Positions 35,432-43,838 of a stretch of DNA of 64,000 nt are shown piece by piece. The translations under genes were made by a program, and so were the position numbers. The DNA is from Candidatus Brocadia sp. (lineage in GTDB: Bacteria; Planctomycetota; Brocadiia; Brocadiales; Brocadiaceae). Location: assembly GCA_021646415.1 (NCBI GenBank), contig SOEU01000003.1:168747-232746 (forward strand), in the 5' to 3' direction. How positions within the stretch are numbered: the first letter of the stretch is position 1; every line of letters starts with the position of its first letter. Under the pieces are notes generated by a model. That model did not search any database. It was not told the DNA's origin and saw only the letters and a program-made list of their open reading frames with translations.

Positions 35432-36716
35432 ATTTAATAAGTAATGGCAGAAGCTGTGTACCGTGGATTTTCCCAATTTTTCCGGTTAGACAGGCCTTTT
35501 CAGAAAAAGAACGTGTGGTATCCGGTTTGACGTTTCCACCGCAGATAAGCAAAGGTACCGGATCGTCAGAATGCGATTTTAACCGGCAGGGTGTCGAATG
35601 GTCCGCCGTAATTGCAACAATGGTTTTGTCGAGGTCTATACTGTTTATTAATGGTGTAAGATAGTATTGGTCAATTGCTTCAATTACGGCCTTTTTCCTG
35701 ATTGCATCGCCGTCATGACCAGGCACATCGGGCCCTTTAATGTGGATATAAAGCCCGTCATAATTTTTCATATGTCTGATAGTCATATTGGCGCGCAGGG
35801 TGTAATCTTTCTCCAGGTCTTTTGTTGGAGGGGGGATTGGTACAATCTTCATACCGGTAAGTAACGCAATCCCTTCTTCGGTTGGCATCTCCACAAAACA
35901 GCCAAAATTTTTCTTAAATCTGGTTTTCATACCGGGAAGCTTGGGGAGGTGGTCACCGGCATCCCTCAAGAGAACGAGGTTTGCGGGAAGGTATCCCTTC
36001 TGAATGCGATTTTTATTAATCTCTGACTGATCCAGCACCTCACAACTCTTTAAGGTAAACTCATTCACCAGAAGAGCAGATCGATAGGCCGCTTCAGTAT
36101 CCGGACAATCTTTCGTGGGCATGCAGTATTCAACGATATTATCAAAAGTCCCTGTTTCCTTTGCAATGCCCAAAAGGCCGTGTTTTATATAAGCCGGATC
36201 GGTGTTGGTAACATATCCGGAAAGTTTATCTTTATTACCCCGGATAACCAATACGCCCCTGTATTCGAGGGTATTCTTAAAGGTAAATGTGGCTGGTATG
36301 GATTCCAATTTTACTTTCTTTTTTATTTCTTTGCAGAGTTCTGTGGCCTCTTCCGTAGAAAGATTTCTGCCGACGCGGCGGTCTTTTATTGTTCTCCCGG
36401 TCCCCCTTGTTGCAAAGTTTGCACGAAAGGCAAGATCACCGTCATTGATCTTTATTCCCGCGGCAAGCGCTTCTAAAGGACCGCGACCAGTATAATATTT
36501 CATGGCATCATATCCCAGGATACTGATCACCGCAATATCGGATTCCGGCGCAATGTCTTTTCCTACCGTGTACATCAATCCGGCCTGCCCTTCCCTCGCC
36601 AACATGTCCATTGACGGAGTAGATGCCGCCTCTAAAGGCGTGCGATTTCCAAGCTCTTTACAAGGATATTTTCCATCCCCTAGACCATCCAGCACAATAT
36701 ATAAAATTTTTTTCAT
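35412..36716 (-). CDS. apgM: Archaeal-type cofactor-independent phosphoglycerate mutase
   Basis: 434 residues from the ATG at 36716 (MKKILYIVLDGLGDGKYPCK); the upstream in-frame start at 36752 adds residues that are not conserved. The metal ligand and nucleophile regions are VLDGLGD and APESDIAVISILGYD, with TGRGPLEALAAG, RTIKDRRVGRNLSTEEA, HIKGPDVPGHDGDAIRK and AITADHSTPC. This is the ApgM (archaeal) branch of the alkaline-phosphatase superfamily, not bacterial GpmI. It interconverts 2- and 3-phosphoglycerate. It precedes AsmA and follows the fumarase genes. Confidence 0.9.
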   Translation of the reverse strand: MKKILYIVLDGLGDGKYPCKELGNRTPLEAASTPSMDMLAREGQAGLMYTVGKDIAPESDIAVISILGYDAMKYYTGRGPLEALAAGIKINDGDLAFRANFATRGTGRTIKDRRVGRNLSTEEATELCKEIKKKVKLESIPATFTFKNTLEYRGVLVIRGNKDKLSGYVTNTDPAYIKHGLLGIAKETGTFDNIVEYCMPTKDCPDTEAAYRSALLVNEFTLKSCEVLDQSEINKNRIQKGYLPANLVLLRDAGDHLPKLPGMKTRFKKNFGCFVEMPTEEGIALLTGMKIVPIPPPTKDLEKDYTLRANMTIRHMKNYDGLYIHIKGPDVPGHDGDAIRKKAVIEAIDQYYLTPLINSIDLDKTIVAITADHSTPCRLKSHSDDPVPLLICGGNVKPDTTRSFSEKACLTGKIGKIHGTQLLPLLIKYANTKK

Positions 36717-36845
36717 GTCCAATGTCTCCTTGTATATGTTCGGTATTGTCAAACTTATCTCAAGAACTGCATAAAATAAGCTATAATTGAATTTAGCAGG
36801 CTTTTTCGCCTGTAATTATCATTTCGACTCCTTCGCTTTCCATTT

Positions 36846-37403
36846 TCATTCCTTTTTATATTTTGCAACGCCTTCTTTGTAGAGATCATTTCCATATATA
36901 TCATTAGCAACTACCGCAGGAAAATTTTCTACCTCAAATCTCATGATAGCTTCCGATCCTAGGTCTTGATAGGCAATAATTTCAACCTTTTTTACAGCCT
37001 TTGCCAACAACGCAGCAGCACCACCAGTAGCAGCAAAATAAACCGCCTTATAGTATTTCATGGCCTCAATGACAGCATCAGAACGATTACCTTTGCCAAT
37101 AGTAGCCTTTAAACCTTTTTCCAACAACCTGGGCATATATACATCCATACGATAGCTGGTGGTAGGACCACAAGACCCTACAGGCCTGCCAGGTTGTGCG
37201 GGGCTCGGCCCCACATAATAAATAATTTGGTTCCGAATATCAAAGGGTAACTCCTTATCCTGGTCAATAAGTTCTACAAGTCGTTTGTGGGCCGCATCCC
37301 TGGCTGTGTAAATAATACCACTTATAAGGACTCTATCACCAATCTTGAGGCGTACAATACTATCGTCCGTCAGAGGGGTTTTTAAAGGGATTATATTTGA
37401 CAT
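36846..37403 (-). CDS. Fe-S fumarate hydratase, beta subunit
   Basis: A 185-residue protein with LKIGDRVLISGIIYTARDAA, VGPSPAQPGRPVGSCGPTTS and ATGGAAALLAKAVKKVEIIA, followed by the terminal DLGSEAIMRFEVENFPAVVA. These are the C-terminal (swivelling) domain of class I Fe-S hydro-lyases. In two-subunit forms it pairs with the alpha subunit, which is encoded 26 bases upstream here. The pair hydrates fumarate to malate (or tartrate-like substrates). It is oxygen-sensitive, consistent with an anaerobe. Confidence 0.88.
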   Translation of the reverse strand: MSNIIPLKTPLTDDSIVRLKIGDRVLISGIIYTARDAAHKRLVELIDQDKELPFDIRNQIIYYVGPSPAQPGRPVGSCGPTTSYRMDVYMPRLLEKGLKATIGKGNRSDAVIEAMKYYKAVYFAATGGAAALLAKAVKKVEIIAYQDLGSEAIMRFEVENFPAVVANDIYGNDLYKEGVAKYKKE

Positions 37404-37429
37404 AAAATGTGAATTTTACCAATAAAAGT

Positions 37430-38287
37430 TCAAGCACCCAAAACAACCGTTTTAACGCGGTGCGCATGGCACTCGATATTAACGGCCACAGGCAGGCTGG
37501 CAATGTGGCATGGATAGCGTTCCACATGGACGGCAAGGGCTGTAATCCAACCGCCCAGTCCCTGTGCGCCAATGCCTGAATCGTTTATCCGTTCCAGTAT
37601 TTCCTGTTCTAAGGTGACGGTATCAGGATCACCTGGTTTTGTTCCTAAAGGTCTCAAAAGGGACTTCTTGGCAAGCATGGCCGAGTAATCGAATGTGCCG
37701 CCGATACCCACACCCACGATAATGGGCGGACAGGGATTAGCCTTCGCTATCTTTACAGTTTCTACCACAAAATCAATCACCCCTTCCCTGCCATCAGCTG
37801 GTGTTAACATAGCAATCCGGCTCATGTTTTCACATCCCCCACCCTTTGCCATGAAGGTAATCTTTATGTGATCTCCGGGAATAAGTTCCGTATGGATAAT
37901 AGCCGGCGTATTATCTCCCGTGTTGACCCGGTTAAGAGGGTCTGCAACCATGGATTTTCTCAAAAAACCCCTTTCATATCCCTGGCGAACACCTTCATGA
38001 ATGGCTTCGTAAAGACGTCCACCCGTAATCTCCACATTCTCTCCCATCTCAACAAAGACAACGGCAACCCCCGTATCCTGACATATGGGCATCTGGCATT
38101 CACGGGCTATCTTTGCATTTTCCAATAATTCAGCAAATACTTCCTTTGCAACGGGAGAACCCTCTGCTTCATATGAATCCCTCAACGCATCAAGAACATC
38201 CACATTCAAATTAAAATTTGCATCCTGGCAAAGATAAGATACTTTCTCAATTATTTCAGACGCACTAATCCTGGTACGTGTAACCAT
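37430..38287 (-). CDS. Fe-S fumarate hydratase, alpha subunit
   Basis: A 285-residue protein with CQMPICQDTGVAVVFVEMG, GGGCENMSRIAMLTPADGRE and CPPIIVGVGIGGTFDYSAML. The three Cys (CQDTG, GGGCEN, NPCPP) provide the [4Fe-4S] ligands of class I fumarases. LGAQGLGG-like text at GIGAQGLGGWITALAVHVER closes the domain. The beta subunit is the next gene. The start overlaps the preceding oxidoreductase-gamma fusion by 23 bases, so the three genes are likely one operon. The role is in the reductive or oxidative citric-acid branch. Confidence 0.9.
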   Translation of the reverse strand: MVTRTRISASEIIEKVSYLCQDANFNLNVDVLDALRDSYEAEGSPVAKEVFAELLENAKIARECQMPICQDTGVAVVFVEMGENVEITGGRLYEAIHEGVRQGYERGFLRKSMVADPLNRVNTGDNTPAIIHTELIPGDHIKITFMAKGGGCENMSRIAMLTPADGREGVIDFVVETVKIAKANPCPPIIVGVGIGGTFDYSAMLAKKSLLRPLGTKPGDPDTVTLEQEILERINDSGIGAQGLGGWITALAVHVERYPCHIASLPVAVNIECHAHRVKTVVLGA

Positions 38288-39278
38288 AGCGTATCGCCTT
38301 TACGTTTTCATCGAGAAATTGTGAAGGAAATTCAGAGGCAAAATTTACCGTCTCGATATTAATACCAATCCTGCTCAATAACCTGCCCAGGGCAATCATA
38401 TTAACAAAAATAGGGCTGTTAAACTGTTCTATGGCAAGTTTCTCAAAGGGAACACGGTCGCTCACAGGGCAGCGGAGTTCACACTTTTTGCATTCCCCTT
38501 CACAGGCAGATGCCTCGATAAGCACGTGCTTGGCACGTACCGCAGGATCCGGTGTCTTTGAAAGTTGAAGCCCGATATCAGCCTCCTCAAAAAATGGCAC
38601 TTCAATCGGATCATCAGAATATACAATCTCCGCCCGTATGTTACCTCCACGCACGGTGGCATCGTAAACAAGATTCAGGGCCACCTCTTTTCCCAATTTT
38701 GCTAAAATATTGGCCAACACATGTGCCATCAGTTTGATACCCTGACCTGCCTCTCCGGCCAGGACAATCTTTTTCGCTTTAAATTCCTCAGGGATTGGGG
38801 TAATCTTCCGCACCATAAGTATAATTCCCACCCCAAAAAATCTGCGATCAATAAAGGATACCTCTTTAAACCCATGCTTTTGAAAAAGGTGATATGCCAC
38901 CTTCTCGGAAGGATAGGTAAACAGCTTTGCCTCATGGCAGCCCTTTTCCATGAATCGCTTTATCGTCTCCTCCAGAAGTTTATCTCCGCATCCCTTTTTC
39001 CTGTATCCCGGCGCCAAACCCATCCAGTGGAGATTCCCCACACCCTCTGATACCCAGGCAAACACAAAACCTACAACCTTTCCATCCTCCTTACCAACAA
39101 GATAGACGCATTCATTGTTGTCGAGACGATTTTTGACTTCTTCCACAGGGTAAATGTCCTTGAAGTGCAAGCGTTCAATCTCAAGACTCCTGGCGTGCAA
39201 TTCGTCTATGATGAGACGGAAAAGGTTGACAGCCGCTTCAACATCAGGTTCTGAGAGGTTTTCGATGATAAAAGTCAT
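38265..39278 (-). CDS. GNAT acetyltransferase fused to 2-oxoacid:ferredoxin oxidoreductase gamma subunit
   Basis: A 337-residue fusion. Residues 1-160 have the GNAT fold with GKVVGFVFAWVSEGVGNLHW, MGLAPGYRKKGCGDKLLEET (acetyl-CoA loop) and AYHLFQKHGFKEVSFIDRRF. Residues 168-337 are the gamma domain of pyruvate/2-oxoacid oxidoreductases: KIVLAGEAGQGIKLMAHVLA, YDATVRGGNIRAEIVYSD, EVPFFEEADIGLQLS and FVNMIALGRLLSRIGI. An added CEGECKKCELRC element lies in the gamma domain and could bind an iron-sulfur cluster or zinc. Neither alpha nor beta subunit is adjacent. The partner is therefore elsewhere, or the domain has been reused. It leads the fumarase operon. Confidence 0.8.
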   Translation of the reverse strand: MTFIIENLSEPDVEAAVNLFRLIIDELHARSLEIERLHFKDIYPVEEVKNRLDNNECVYLVGKEDGKVVGFVFAWVSEGVGNLHWMGLAPGYRKKGCGDKLLEETIKRFMEKGCHEAKLFTYPSEKVAYHLFQKHGFKEVSFIDRRFFGVGIILMVRKITPIPEEFKAKKIVLAGEAGQGIKLMAHVLANILAKLGKEVALNLVYDATVRGGNIRAEIVYSDDPIEVPFFEEADIGLQLSKTPDPAVRAKHVLIEASACEGECKKCELRCPVSDRVPFEKLAIEQFNSPIFVNMIALGRLLSRIGINIETVNFASEFPSQFLDENVKAIRYGYTYQD

Positions 39279-39659
39279 AGGGAAAAAGGAATAAATCGGT
39301 TGTTGAGAATTTCGTACCAGGTTCAGCTTACCGCAGTCATCATGCCGCTAAGATTGGGGAGATGCAACAGTTCTGCCTGTATTCAAATGGGCGTATAACA
39401 ACCCCGTAAACTGTTACAAGGAAATTAATAAATTAAAAAAAGAAATTAAAATTACAGAATTTTTATTTGCTTCATCCTGTTTAGTCTGCGCTCTACAAAC
39501 CGCTTAAATAAAATGAAATTTCCTATACAATTGAACTTAAATTATACAAACAGCGGTGAAATTGCAAGGTAAATTTTGTAAAGAACGCTTGACATGTAAC
39601 AGCAATTATGATAAGCATATCGGCGATTTCATGACTTCAGGTTAATATTACTACGACAC
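39279..39659. other. Intergenic region with no recognised element
   Basis: 381 bases separate the divergent fusion gene and the TonB-receptor remnant. A TTGACA at 39589 is not followed by a convincing -10 box. I looked for a cobalamin riboswitch, common before TonB receptors, and did not find its conserved boxes. Confidence 0.4.
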
Positions 39660-40875
39660 TTGCGTGGTGAATTCATGATACATCCCCGGAAGTATAGAAG
39701 CTTTCTTCTGATTAAACTGCTCCAAAATAAAAAAGGTTCATGGCTTTTGCCTTTTCTGTCCCTCTGTATTTTCTGTAGTCGCATTCCTTTCGGTTCACCC
39801 GTAATTCACGCCGAAGGCACAAATACGTCATCAGCTTCCAGCGGGGAAAACGACCCGTCCCACCGGAACCACATCCAGCAATAAAGAAAAATACACAAGT
39901 GAAATGGAAGCCGCCTTTGAAGAGGAATTCGCAACAGAGGCCATTTGGTTTGGTTCGGGTGAAGAGATAACTATTGCCACAAGACACGAAATCCCCATCA
40001 GCAAGGCACCAAGCATTGTTACCGTAATTACGGCTGAAGAGATTAAGAATTCAGGATACCGCACCTTTGTGGAAATTTTAAGGACAGTACCGGGATTTGA
40101 AATTTTAAAAACGGGAGACTTTGGAGTTGTAATCCCCGTGGTACGGGGTCTTACAAGCACATTTGGAAATAAGGGGGCATTTTTGAAAAAAGCCTCTTTA
40201 AAACTCCTTTACGGAGAGGCATTTCGAGCACCTACTTTCAATGAAATGTTCACCCGTGGACAAACTGCCCTGCAGGGAAATGAAGACCTTGACCCTGAAA
40301 CTATCAGGACATATGAGATTGGACTGAGTTATCAGTTCAACAAATATATTACATCCTCTGTAAATTATTTTTACAACGACATTGAGGGTCTTATTGTCCT
40401 TCGCCTATCAGAATCAAACCCAAACACTCAAAGGTTCGAAAATTTTGGAGACGCCCGTGTCCAAGGCATTGAAATGGAAACCAGGGTAGAAATCATGAAG
40501 GATAATTACATCTTTATGAATTATACCTTCCAGAATCCTGAAGATAATCGTGGCAATGACCTGCCATCCACTGCACAACACTATTGCAACTTCGGTGTAA
40601 ATGCGCATTACTGGAAGTATATCAATACCAACATAAGCACCTTTGTGAGCGGGAAACGTTCCAGGGAAGCAGGCGATCCCAGAGAAGACCTGCCTGCTTA
40701 TGCACTGGTCAATCTTTCTGTTATCGGAAAAGAATTCTTTAAAACCATGGAGGTGCAGGGGACGGTATTCAACTTGCTCGACAAAGACTATAGTGACCCA
40801 GGACCTGTTTCCATACCAGATGATCTTCCCAGGCCGGGAAGGACGTTTTTTGTTGGATTGAGTCACCAATTTTAG
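39660..40875 (+). pseudogene. TonB-dependent receptor with a frameshift and a large internal deletion
   Basis: The first frame supplies a start (39660 or 39675) and a signal region LLPFLSLCIFCSRIPFGSPV, but shifts near 39845 within GGGGAAAA and stops at 39882-39884. The second frame carries the plug start, ATRHEIPISKAPSIVTVITA and EEIKNSGYRTFVEILRTVPG, up to VVIPVVRGLTSTFGNKG. It then jumps straight to the late barrel, KASLKLLYGEAFRAPTFNEM, and ends LPRPGRTFFVGLSHQF with the terminal Phe. About 250-300 barrel residues are missing in frame, so no functional pore can form. The original was probably a siderophore or cobalamin-type receptor, as judged only by family. Confidence 0.8.
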
Positions 40876-41047
40876 TTTCTGCTTGTGTCTCGTATCTCAA
40901 CAAGTGTCCGGTTTCTTGATACTGACGGTTGATTTAAGCAACACTCTCAAAAGTAGGTATGCAAGCAGAAACAATCTTAAGTTTCATCACGTTTCACCGA
41001 TATTATTGAAAGGGCATTTGAATTCTTCAGCGGTTTTATACCCTGAT

Positions 41048-41076
41048 TTGACAACAGAAGTAATATCTCGTAAAAT
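41048..41076 (+). promoter_or_regulatory. Sigma70-type promoter for the transglutaminase-like gene
   Basis: TTGACA (41048-41053) and TAAAAT (41071-41076) with a 17-base spacer. The start point would be near 41083. An 8-base-stem hairpin (GTTTAGTG and CACTAAAC, 41078-41104) lies at the very beginning of the predicted message, where it could protect the 5' end. The leader is about 140 bases. Nothing else is seen in 40876-41225. Confidence 0.65.
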
Positions 41077-41225
41077 AGTTTAGTGTTTATAGTAAGCACT
41101 AAACAGTAGTTATCTGAAGCCGTCTTTGGTTGTGTGCGTGTAAACAAGGATGTTTTGGCGTAACCAAAGCAGGTTTTGTAGAGAAACTAATTTTAGTTAA
41201 CTCTATAAACATGGAGGATAATATT

Positions 41226-42020
41226 ATGAGATCTTTATTTGCAATCATAATCACTGTAATTTTGTCAAGTTTATGCTATGGAAAAGCATTTGCTGATGTT
41301 TCGTATGCTGACCTGTTTCTGGCCGGAAGGGGTTATAAACCGGTTAAAGATATCTGGACAGAAAAGCCGATTGTGGCTTGTGCTCCAGATGGAAACAGCA
41401 TTCCTGATAACCCACTGTATAAAGAATGGTGTATCAACACCTTCAATAACGGTGAACAGATCTACGAAGCATATAAAGAAATAGCCTTTGGTATTGACTA
41501 CCGGGCCGAACCGCCAAAGACAGATGACTGGCAGACACCAATAGAAACACGTCAAAGGAAAAAGGGCGATTGTGAAGATTCTGTCTTTCTGTTCTTTTCT
41601 CAGCTTTCCGGGCTCGATATCGACGGAGATATCGTATGGGGCTGGGTGGTAGACAAGGACACTTCGATTGCCTTTGCCCATGTATGGTATCAACTGTTTG
41701 ATAAGCGTGGCAGGGCATATGTCGTGGAAGGTTTTTCAAAGGAATGGAATGGGATTATCCCTGAAGGGATGGTTGCCGGGACGGAAGAACGCATGCCAAC
41801 CCTGATGTTACGGCATAACCGGGTAAATCGCCTAATAGATGAAGCAATTCCAACCTTCGCAGAATCTTTTGAGGATGGGCAATTCCCCTGGGGTATTTAC
41901 CTTAATAATACCACCCTTATTAAGGAAATCTTCCAGAAACTCCAGGATATGTTTACCCGTTACAGCGGACAGATGCATCAGTTAACTGCAAGTGTACAAC
42001 CATCGGCTTTCCACAATTAG
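41226..42020 (+). CDS. Secreted transglutaminase-like cysteine peptidase
   Basis: 264 residues from the ATG at 41226, with GGAGG eight bases upstream; a start at 41130 is not supported. The signal peptide is MRSLFAIIITVILSSLCYGK with cleavage near AFADV. A transglutaminase-like core has the catalytic Cys in RQRKKGDCEDSVFLF and the His in IAFAHVWYQLFDKRGRAYVV. This is the bacterial transglutaminase-like cysteine proteinase pattern (BTLCP). Substrates are unknown; a role in processing surface or polysaccharide-export proteins is typical for relatives. A strong promoter lies upstream and a GC-rich hairpin follows at 42070. Confidence 0.7.
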   Translation: MRSLFAIIITVILSSLCYGKAFADVSYADLFLAGRGYKPVKDIWTEKPIVACAPDGNSIPDNPLYKEWCINTFNNGEQIYEAYKEIAFGIDYRAEPPKTDDWQTPIETRQRKKGDCEDSVFLFFSQLSGLDIDGDIVWGWVVDKDTSIAFAHVWYQLFDKRGRAYVVEGFSKEWNGIIPEGMVAGTEERMPTLMLRHNRVNRLIDEAIPTFAESFEDGQFPWGIYLNNTTLIKEIFQKLQDMFTRYSGQMHQLTASVQPSAFHN

Positions 42021-42069
42021 ATCACCGGTAAAATTTTTGACATTTTAGGGTGGAATGAAGTATAAAAAT

Positions 42070-42096
42070 CCCCCTTAGAAAAAGGGACAAAGGGGG
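42070..42096 (+). terminator. Possible terminator after the transglutaminase-like gene
   Basis: CCCCCTT and AAGGGGG flank a 13-base loop about 50 bases after the stop codon. TTGTTAATAATTT follows. The stem is strong but the T run is weak. Confidence 0.4.
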
Positions 42097-42116
42097 TTGT
42101 TAATAATTTCAAGGCT

Positions 42117-42139
42117 GGTTCAATCTTGCAGATTGAACC
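42117..42139. repeat. Hairpin 1 of a pair with the same 9-base arms
   Basis: GGTTCAATC, loop TTGCA, GATTGAACC. An identical stem occurs at 42205-42228 with a different loop. Both lie between the convergent transglutaminase-like and eight-repeat genes. Confidence 0.75.
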
Positions 42140-42204
42140 ATATCTTTGAACGGTACCCTTAAGTCTAAACTCGTGCTGTGAAATGGAATCATGCCAAATG
42201 TTTC

Positions 42205-42228
42205 GGTTCAATCGAGGACGATTGAACC
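42205..42228. repeat. Hairpin 2 of a pair with the same 9-base arms
   Basis: GGTTCAATC, loop GAGGAC, GATTGAACC. The stem equals that of the hairpin at 42117, 66 bases apart. The rest of 42021-42395 holds no gene. Confidence 0.75.
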
Positions 42229-42395
42229 AGCAAAAAAATCAGGATATGGTTAATAGTTAGAGGTTTTTTGAGTATAATATGATTACATGATGTCTTCTAT
42301 GGCCGTTATCATGTAACGGCAAAAACTTTTCTCCCATATCAACCATCCAGCCATCTAACCGTTCAGCCATATATTTTTGCCAAAACAGCATCTTA

Positions 42396-43820
42396 TTATT
42401 CTCCCAATGAGCCTTGCCCATTGATCTTTTGGGCGTAAATATCCCAATAACTTTTATCTTTGTGACGGCCATCCTGCCATGCAATGATTGCCCCACCCGT
42501 CCCATCATTCACCAGTACAGGAAAACATTGGGTATCTGGTGCTGTACAGACAGCAACACCATTGTTGCTCCACTTCAAAACTCCCTTTGGATCAATCCTC
42601 TGGGCATACAAATCAAACGTAGCATCACGGTTATCGTCCCATGCCAGCAGTGCACCACCTGATCCATCACCCGTGATGTACACATAGTTTTGAATACCCG
42701 ATTCAACACATACGGCCATACCATCTTTTCCCCATAAGGCATTACCTGTAAGTTCGATGCGTTGCGTATAGATATTGAACTCACCGCTACGCATATCCCA
42801 CCAGGCAAGAATGACACCACCTGCCCCGTCGCCGGTAATTGTAGGATAGTTTTGATTACCCGATGCGGTACATACGGGAATGCCATTGTCCAGCCAGTGC
42901 ACAACACCATTCCCATCCACCTGCTGGGCAAAGACGTCGTTGTTGCCGTTACGGGTATCGACCCATGCCACGATCACCCCTTCTGCACCGTTCTCAACAA
43001 CGACCTGAAAACTTTCGTGTCCTAACGCAGTACACACTGCTACTCCAGTTTTTTCCCATAATACGTTACCACCGCCATCAATTCGCTGTGCATAGATATC
43101 AGCATAACTTCTCCGAAAATCTTGCCATACAACAATAACACCTCCCGTACCGTCTTCCGCTGCTATTGGTGCACTTTGTGCACCCGAAGTTCCGCAAACA
43201 AGCACCCCATTTTTTGCCCATAGCATTTCCCCATTTTGGTTAATACGCTGGGCATAGAGGTCTGCATAATTGGTCCGAAAATCCTGCCAGATAATAATCG
43301 CCCCCCCTGTACCATCAGTTGCGATGCATGGGCTATTCTGCGCGTTAACCTCGGTACATATGGGTACGCCGTTAATTGTCCATTGAGGGTTTCCATCTGC
43401 ATCAATACGTTGGGCATAAATATCACAGTTGCCAATGCCACTTCGCATATCCTGCCAGGTAATAATCGCCCCTCCCGAACCGTCACTGATAACCTTTGGT
43501 CGATTTTGATTTTCAGCCGCAACGCAAATGGGAATGCCATCCTTTGTCCAAAGGACATTCCCATGGGCATCAATCCTCTGGGCGTAGATATCAAAGTGAC
43601 TTTCCCGTGCATCTTCCCACGCAATAATGGCACCACCAGCACCGTCAGTAATTATTTGTAATGAACTTTGCTGGCCAGGTGCCGTACAGACAGCCGTATT
43701 CTCGCGTGAATGAAAGGACCAGGCAGCCAGGGAAAGTTGCTGAAGGTTTGCCAGAACAAAAAACACTAACACAGTATAACCGGGTATCGCTTGAAATATT
43801 TTCTTTAAGGTGGTTTTCAT
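42396..43820 (-). CDS. Secreted eight-repeat protein, beta-propeller-like
   Basis: A 474-residue protein with a signal peptide (about residues 12-34, VLVFFVLANLQQLSLAAWSF). It contains eight units of about 51 residues, each with DGxGGAIIAWxDxR, then DIYAQRIDxxGNxxW and a GIPVC/GVAVC end. Every unit therefore ends in a conserved cysteine. Unit count and strand pattern suggest a closed beta-propeller with eight blades, and the odd spacing of single Cys residues could give inter-blade disulfides or haem or metal sites. I do not recognise a functional family. The gene starts 18 bases after the TPR gene, so they form one transcript. Confidence 0.65.
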   Translation of the reverse strand: MKTTLKKIFQAIPGYTVLVFFVLANLQQLSLAAWSFHSRENTAVCTAPGQQSSLQIITDGAGGAIIAWEDARESHFDIYAQRIDAHGNVLWTKDGIPICVAAENQNRPKVISDGSGGAIITWQDMRSGIGNCDIYAQRIDADGNPQWTINGVPICTEVNAQNSPCIATDGTGGAIIIWQDFRTNYADLYAQRINQNGEMLWAKNGVLVCGTSGAQSAPIAAEDGTGGVIVVWQDFRRSYADIYAQRIDGGGNVLWEKTGVAVCTALGHESFQVVVENGAEGVIVAWVDTRNGNNDVFAQQVDGNGVVHWLDNGIPVCTASGNQNYPTITGDGAGGVILAWWDMRSGEFNIYTQRIELTGNALWGKDGMAVCVESGIQNYVYITGDGSGGALLAWDDNRDATFDLYAQRIDPKGVLKWSNNGVAVCTAPDTQCFPVLVNDGTGGAIIAWQDGRHKDKSYWDIYAQKINGQGSLGE

Positions 43821-43838
43821 GATATATTTTTCAAATAA

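Noticed and set aside
39279..39659. Cobalamin riboswitch before the TonB receptor
   Set aside because: The conserved GCCACTG and GGGAA boxes could not be found in order on either strand.
42257..42508. 83-codon frame on the minus strand below the eight-repeat gene
   Set aside because: It overlaps the real repeat gene out of frame and lacks conserved features.
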